NCBI RefSeq assembly: GCF_023065955.2
Contig: NW_026622797.1
Location: forward strand, 55,363,689-55,427,688
Direction: 5' to 3'
DNA from: Ursus arctos
Taxonomy: Eukaryota; Chordata; Mammalia; Carnivora; Ursidae
Length of the DNA stretch: 64,000 nt
Below, one piece after another: positions 57,881-64,000 of this stretch. The translations under genes were made by a program, and so were the position numbers. How positions within the stretch are numbered: the first letter of the stretch is position 1; each line of letters opens with the position of its first letter. The notes below the pieces were generated by a model. The model did not search any database. It had not been told where the DNA came from and worked only from the letters and a program-made list of their open reading frames with translations.

Positions 57881-60800
57881 CTTGAGAGCTCTACATATCA
57901 TAGCAAAAGCAATTCCTAATAGAGCAATTTTGCCCAGAATTTTCTCATTTTCAAGAACACAGTATGGAGAGTATCAAGCATCTCTGTCATAATAAGCAGA
58001 GGTAATGTAGGGAATATTTGGAAGAATAACAGAACAACTGGTGACATTTCGGTAATTTGCCCTCCACATTATGTAGGGTAGCACATATGCAAGTTTAGCT
58101 TGAGTTTTACTGTTTTAAAAGCAATGGTTTTCACCTATGAGAAATCATTAAGCAGAGATTACATACAAGTCATTTTTATTCCATTTTTATTACATTGATA
58201 TAATATATAAATGTCTTTAGGTATTTTCTATAATATATAAAATGTCTTTAGGTTTTTCTACATGTCATTCTGAAATTCTTGGTTGACTTTGAAGTAACCT
58301 GGCACTTTTCTTTGGTCACAACTTACAAATCACCCCAGGTTTCCCCAAATATCATGCAACAGATTACATTTCTCTTTTTGTAATTCATGAGCTCAATCAA
58401 TCATAATTTTATAATGATGTCAGGGGTTATTTTTATATCTATTTTCAAAGGTCACCATGATTTTATCATTGTTTAAGTTAGCAGGATTAAATTGTTTAAA
58501 CCTATATTCATATAAAAAATAGGATGAGGTATTGCAGTTTTCTTTGTTTAAATCTTAATTATGAGGAACTATGAAGCTGGATTCATGGGAAACATAAAAA
58601 TATATTTTTCTCCTTGCATGTCTACTTTTTATAAAATGTCACAATAGCCACATTCTCTATATCAATTCCTTTTTTAAAAATAAACATGTCTAATTATAAT
58701 ATGCCATGGTGACTGACATGCATTACATTCAATATTCAGATAAGCAGTGTTATCCCAATAAAAAATTATACAGTGTTACCCATCCTGACCTTGTAGGGTA
58801 TACTAATAGTAGTTTTATCTTCCAAAATATTTCCGCATGTGACAATTCTTATTTCCTGTGGCATTTTAAGAAAAGCGGTCCAATCAGCCATAAATATATC
58901 AGTCTACCTATAAAGGTTCACTACCCAAATGGCAATTCCATTTCCAATTTTCCTTGCTAAATAGATATTGAATATTTGAAGGAGAAGTTTGTTTCAAAAG
59001 TCTAAAAGATGAAAATGACATTCCTGTTAGAGCTCCTTTTACTCTGGTGGGAAACCAAAGTGTCATTTGGAAAGTTACCTTGATGTTGCAGTAGCCTCCA
59101 AGAACATTACCAAGCACATTATCTGAGAAACAGGGTTATAAACCAATTTAGAATGCAGAGATCATGAGGCTTATTACATTACTTTATGGCATAGCATAAA
59201 CAAAGTGGACATGAGGGGTTGGCTAACACTTATGACAGGGTGAAAGTGGGTAGAAAGAACACTCTACCTTAATCCTGTATTAACCAATATTCTAATATTC
59301 CATCTCTCTTTCTCTCTACCACCTCAGGCTTCCCCTGTGATCATATGTGTACAATATCAGAGTTATGGATGAACAGAAGAGTTCAGCAGACAGAAGACAC
59401 ACAGAGCAACCACATATTCAAATCAGGGCCAACTCCTTGCCACAGTTGTATTTTCTTGGACAGTCTGATGAACAGTCATACTTGAGGCCCGAATAACATC
59501 ACACCAGTTGTTGCTAGTCGGGGAAGGGAAGTGCAATTTAGGGATGAAAGAGCTACTAATCTGGAAGTAACACCATCTGTACTTTATGATGCGATCTTTC
59601 CATCCCTTTCCATCTATATGTAACATTCTTGTTTGCTCTATCCTCTTAATCATATATTCTATTTATTCTATCTTTAATGAGTCTTATAAGTTTCTGACTT
59701 TAGGTATCTGATTTCATATATCTTATGATTTCTACCTATATATCAGAAGCTATTAGATCATTTAATATCTATAATTAGCATTTTTAGGGATTTAATGTCA
59801 CTTTTTGTTTTGTTTGTTTTGTTTTTGCCCTCTGCAGCAGAATTAAATATTTCCAAAAAATATGGCAAAGAGTTACTACAAAAAAAATTGGCCTCCAAAA
59901 ATTAATATCTTAATTTTAATAATATCCTGACAATTGAGTCATTCATGACAACAATGACCTTGTATGTTCAATAGCCTAGAAGCAATCTGACCTGTATTAA
60001 GCAATATCACCTAGGCATAACAGACTGTTGAAGTGGCATAAAATGATTGCCATGCATATTTCATTACTGTGTTAAAAATTTGTGAAGTACATGAGTTACC
60101 AGACTCTGTTTGGGCTGCTTTTTGTTCTGTGTTATAATTTGATGGAGGAGTATCAGTGCTTTGGGCTTTACTCAACTTCTTTTAATGACGACTTTCTTAC
60201 TAAAGTTACCTGAGCCTTTATACAATGGTCACATCAATTCCCTGCAAACTTCTCTTGGAATATCAGGGGAAAAAAAATGTTATGTCATTAAAGTAGGAAA
60301 AAAGACATGTAAAAGTTAAGTTGGGCTTGGTTCTACTAAGCAACTATTTCAACCCCAACCATTTTGACAGTTGACAAACTCAATTTTGGCCTTATGAACA
60401 TGGCCCAAACTTCACCCTGTATCAGTCTGCTTAGAATTCCTGACATATCATGACTGCTGTGATGACTGGCCATCTCCCTTGCTTTTAATTTCGGGTATAA
60501 CGTGTATTACTATCATCCTAGCTAAAATATTAGCATCTTCTAGAAAAGTTTATCCTTTCAGTAATATTACTTATGTTTTTCTAGAGAATGCCTTATTTTG
60601 GTTTTGTCTTTCCTCAATTCCATATTCTTTTTCCTGATAATACTCATAATAAAATTACTCAAAATACTCCAGTCATGCAAAAGGAAATTAAGAAAAATTA
60701 GATTTAGTCCATATACAGTATTTATCAGTTTGGCTAACCTTAAAATTTTAAATATATTGACTCCTCAGAAATATTCTTCCTTCAAGAATTGCTGTTTCTG

Positions 60801-61700
60801 GTAGAGAAATATATTTGTGGGTGATGAAAATTGGAAATTGTTGCTGAGATGATCATTGCTAACGGTAAAGCAGTCCCCAAATTCCAATTACTGGCAGCTG
60901 ATAACATATGCTCTTCAACATATCTCAGGCAACTATCAAATAGAAGAGTAGGAGAATATTTTTCTTTTTAATTATTTTTCCAGCATTTTCTCATTTTTCT
61001 CTTAGGATTTAGCCATCATGGAAGGTGATAACCTTAATGTGGTAAAGTGGTAACACATAGTTATCTAACAGGTAATCATCAGAACATGCTGGTTGAAAGC
61101 TTGAAATATTTTATGCTGAAAATATGTATTTTTATGATTGATATTAGATGGAAGATATCACAGGTCTAATCTTATTTGTTTTTGCATATTTAATTTTGAT
61201 ATTGAAATCAGTTGATAGTATAAACCAAACAAAACTTTTAATTCATCTGCTTTCTTTATTAATCTAAATAATCTCCAGTCACTTCAGAACATATTTTTAA
61301 AAATCCGCTTCTGCAAGTAACCATATTTTTTTCATGCTATAATTCAAATTTAGTGTTACCAGCACTAATCACAAATAGTATAAGCACAAAGAATAGTAAT
61401 AGACATTTTTAAAGAATTGCATTAACATAAATAAAATATTTTATGTAAATATATAGTGATTGTTTATATTTGAAGAATTACATATGATGACTTAGTAAAC
61501 AGATGTTCTCCTTGATATACTAGTAGCCTTAGATAAATATATTAATCAATAAATTCTAAGCCAATAATGGATACTTTATTTTCCAACCTGAAAGTTCAAG
61601 GAATTGTAGATTTTAAGGTGAAATGGAGATCAAATGAGTGAGTTTATGATTAACTGTACTATTACCTGTTTTGTTCTAATCTTAAATCTACATTCCCAGG
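57881..61700. other. Long repeat-poor AT-rich stretch
   Basis: About 3.8 kb without any repeat family or gene I can name. This is the longest such block in the window. Near 58197-58260 'tataatatataaatgtcttt' is nearly duplicated ('aatgtctttaggt' twice, about 35 bp apart). Short frames up to 84 residues have no recognisable motif. Confidence 0.45.
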
Positions 61701-61725
61701 GTTGTAGTTCAGAATAATAATTCCT

Positions 61726-61919
61726 GGGGCACTTGGGTGGCGCAGTCGTTAAGCGTCTGCCTTCGGTTCAGGGTGTGATCCCAGCGTTCTGGGATTGAGC
61801 CCCACATCAGGCTCCTCCGCTAGGAGCCTGCTTCTTCCTCTCCCACTCCCCCTGCTTGTGTTCCCTCTCTCGCTGGCTGTCTCTGTCAAATAAATAAAAT
61901 AAAATCTTAAAAAAAAAAA
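61726..61919 (+). mobile_element. Young CAN-SINE (SINEC1_AMe-like)
   Basis: 'ggtggcgcagtcgttaagcg', 'gatcccagcgttctggga' and 'cgctggctgtctctgtc'. A perfect 15-bp target duplication 'agaataataattcct' lies at 61711-61725 and 61920-61934. Confidence 0.97.
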
Positions 61920-61973
61920 AGAATAATAATTCCTTAAAGTATTGTTCCCTAGCTAAGGAGTTGCTCTTTTTTT

Positions 61974-62030
61974 CCTTTTCTCTTCTCTTCTCTTCTCTTC
62001 TCTTCTCTTCTCTTCTCTTCTCTTCTCTTG
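61974..62030. repeat. (CTCTT)n pentanucleotide array
   Basis: About ten units of TTCTC, joined directly to an L1 3' fragment on the right. The reverse strand (AAGAG)n gives the lysine/glutamate/arginine-rich 81-residue frame at 61807-62052, an artefact. Confidence 0.97.
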
Positions 62031-62345
62031 TGAGGGCACTTGTGATGATCACTGAGTGTTGTATGTAAGTGATGAATCACTAAATTGTACACCTGAAACT
62101 AATATTACATTGTGTGTTAACTAACTGGAATTTATTTTTTTAAAGATTTTATTTATTTGCAATAGAGAGCTAGAGAGCACAGAGGGAGAGTAAGAGGGAG
62201 AAGCAGACTCCCCGCTGAGCAGAGACACCAATGCGGGGCTCCGCCCTGACACCACAACCTAAGTCAAAGGCAGAAGCTTAACTGACCTAGCCACCCAAGT
62301 GCCCCAACTAACTGGAATTTAAATAAAAATCTGGAGAAAAAAAGA
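62031..62345 (+). mobile_element. L1 3' end, split by a SINE
   Basis: 'gagggcacttgtgatgatca', 'aagtgatgaatcactaaatt', 'acacctgaaactaatattac' and 'aactaactggaattt', then after the SINE 'taaataaaaatctgg' with an A-rich tail. A sense-strand carnivore L1 terminus. Confidence 0.88.
62135..62305 (-). mobile_element. CAN-SINE inserted in the L1 terminus
   Basis: Reversed copy: 'taaagattttatttatttgc', GA-rich body, 'tagccacccaagtgcccc'. A perfect 16-bp target duplication 'aactaactggaattta' lies at 62119-62134 and 62306-62321, both within the L1. Confidence 0.95.
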
Positions 62346-62454
62346 AAGAAAAAAGAACCTGAAAGCCTCTCTTTGAAATGTAATCAACAAGGATGATAGA
62401 GCCCCTACTTCCCAGTTTCCATAGGAGGGTAAGAGCCTAACTACAATGGGAATC

Positions 62455-62610
62455 TTGCTTCAAGTTGCTGGGTGATGGGCATTAAGGAGGGCATGTGATG
62501 TAATGAGCATTGGGTAATGACCGCTGCAGCTGATGAATCACTGAACTCTACCTCTGAAACTAATCATACATTATATGTTAATTAATTGAATTTAAATAAA
62601 ATAGCATTTT
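62455..62610 (+). mobile_element. Second L1 3' end
   Basis: 'ggtgatgggcattaaggagg', 'gcatgtgatgtaatgagc', 'ctgatgaatcactgaactct' and 'ttaattgaatttaaataaa'. A separate, homologous L1 terminus in the same orientation about 120 bp after the first. Confidence 0.88.
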
Positions 62611-62783
62611 AAAAAATTGCAACACTACCTCCTCTCACAAAGATATGTTCACTTTTCCTTTAATAAGGCCAATTAGTGGAGATGAACTTGCTAGTTTTCT
62701 ATTGCTGACTTGAATTTTGTTTTAAAAAAGAAAGATTCAAGGATGCTTAAATTCCTTTGAAGAATTTTTAAATTGTTGTAGTC

Positions 62784-63146
62784 TGTGGTATTGATGGAAT
62801 TATGCGCCCCCATCCTATTTATATTTTGAATAATTCCATTCAATTATACGCTGACCCTCAGTGTCACAATATTTGGAGAGAAGGCCTTTGCAGAGCTACT
62901 TAAGCTAAATGAGGTAACAGGGTGGGGGCCCTAATACAATAGGACTGGTGTCCTTATAAGAGAAATAAGGGGCACCAGAGCTCTTTCTTTCTCTCCATGT
63001 GCAACAAACCAACAAACTACAAACCAACCCCGACAACATCTTGATCTTGAACATCCAGCCTCCAGAACTGTGAGAAAACAAATATCTGCTATTTAACTCA
63101 CCTAGTCTGTGTTACCTTGCTATGGCAGCCCAAACTTACTAGATAG
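62784..63146 (+). mobile_element. MLT1A/MST-type LTR (ERVL-MaLR)
   Basis: Nearly full-length LTR in sense: 'aatatttggagagaaggcct', 'gggccctaatacaataggac', 'tggtgtccttataagagaa', 'catcttgatcttgaacatcc', 'agcctccagaactgtgagaa' and 'ttgctatggcagcccaaac'. No internal retroviral region is adjacent, so it is a solo LTR. Confidence 0.88.
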
Positions 63147-63149
63147 TAA

Positions 63150-63747
63150 TAATAACTAGAACTGTTATTATTATTTTTAATTATTGTTTGTTTTGTTGTT
63201 GTTCTTGTTTTTAAGATTATGAGATAACGGGAATGCCAGAGCCCTGTGTTAGATGTAAAGTGAATGTCACCACATCAGCAAAATAGACTGGAGCCCCACT
63301 AACACATTCACATAGCTCTTTTGGGAGTGACTGTAACACTTGACCTCTGGCAATATCAGGCCCTTCTCATGGGTTTTTTTTAGAATTAAATGAGAAAATA
63401 CATGTGAAGTCCTGTTGAGCAAAAGTGCACTACCTGTATTTCTAGAAAAAAGCATTTCTATAGGGACTTGAATTTAGTAATCAAGAATTTGTGATTATTA
63501 GAACACATTGTTTTGCTCTTAAGGAGTTTGTAATATATAAAGCAAAATACACATTCAATAAATAATAAGTTGTTATGATTCTAAACAGGGGGCATTAACA
63601 GATGCACCATGTGGCCTATACATTTTAGAGATGCTAACAACGAATTCTGTCAAATTAAATATAAATGAAAGTATTAAAAAGTTCTAAATATGAAACATTA
63701 AGGAAAATATAATTCACATTTAATTTAGGTGGCAAGAAAAATAAGAT
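63150..63747. other. Unassigned AT-rich sequence
   Basis: No recognised feature. Confidence 0.4.
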
Positions 63748-63805
63748 ATGGAGTGCAATATTGATTCCATTATAATTAATTTGCTCTTTTGTTTTTGCAT
63801 ATTAG

Positions 63806-63870
63806 AAATAGTTCTTGATGAGTTATCACTGACCATTCAATTAAATGATGTATTTATAGAGAGCAAAAAG
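63806..63870 (+). other. Candidate 65-nt exon within a 68-residue frame
   Basis: 'tttgctcttttgtttttgc' followed by 'atattag' (AG at 63804-63805) is a good acceptor. 'aaaaag|gtaaaaag' at 63871 is a fair donor. The segment lies in a frame open from 63748 to 63954, reading '..VLDELSLTIQLND' and 'VFIESKK', with a composition like real protein. Beyond the donor the frame stays open ('YVSPQEFVPNRFDF') to a TAA. I do not recognise the protein. A decayed exon, a pseudogene piece or chance are all possible. Confidence 0.3.
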
Positions 63871-64000
63871 GTAAAAAGCATCTGTAAATATGTTTCTCCT
63901 CAAGAATTTGTGCCTAACAGATTTGATTTTACAGAAATTATGAGGAAAGCATAAACACTTCCATCAAATTATATTTTTAAAATTAAAAAAAAGAGTTACT

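Noticed and set aside
61974..62030. Regular short repeats considered as a CRISPR array
   Set aside because: Pure (CTCTT)n without spacers, in mammalian DNA. It is a microsatellite.

Overview
This is AT-rich mammalian nuclear DNA with no confidently identifiable protein-coding gene. It looks like a gene desert or the inside of a very large intron. Three things point to a carnivore. Nineteen recognisable tRNA-Lys-derived CAN-SINE copies are present, with heads like 'gcctgggtggctcagtc', a polypyrimidine body and 'aaataaataaataaaatct' tails. There are short L1 3' ends of a carnivore type. A gamma-type LTR of a kind I associate with carnivores is also present. The youngest SINEs (about 18937, 42222, 49209 and 61726) carry the variant 'gatcccggcgttctggga' (or one or two changes from it) plus 'gctggctgtctc'. 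From memory this is the bear/panda SINEC1_AMe type, so Ursidae is my best guess. That is recognition, not a database match.

Layout. 1-9.5 kb: an old antisense L1 ORF1 piece split by a later L1, SINEs, a 0.8-kb and a 2-kb 3' L1 fragment, and an older antisense L1. 9.5-19.2 kb: mostly unassigned AT-rich sequence with a MIR, an MLT1-type LTR, SINEs, two young antisense L1 3' ends and one young SINE. 19.8-27.6 kb: the 5' end of an old antisense L1 with tandem 5'UTR repeats, other L1 pieces, a long LTR with an internal duplication, and several L2 pieces. 28-38 kb: a candidate 34-nt exon, SINEs, a solo-LTR-like element, L2 fragments and a HAL1-like L1. 38.2-42.4 kb: a 2.5-kb antisense L1 ORF2 interrupted by two opposed SINEs, then an MLT1 LTR and SINEs. 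42.4-56.4 kb: unassigned sequence, L2 (including one copy of about 1.2 kb), MIR, a young SINE and a young L1 tail with a 22-bp target duplication. 56.4-64 kb: a long repeat-poor stretch, then a SINE/L1/microsatellite cluster, an MLT1A/MST-type LTR, and a possible exon near the right edge.

The open reading frames in the window are nearly all antisense or in-frame shadows of L1, SINE and LTR sequence or chance frames in AT-rich DNA. The repeats give a relative age order through nesting: L1 in L1, SINEs in L1, and young SINEs with near-perfect target duplications. I found no strong evidence for a new biological system. The least-explained signals are two exon-like segments (28240-28273 and 63806-63870) and a repeat-poor island at 57290-57880.
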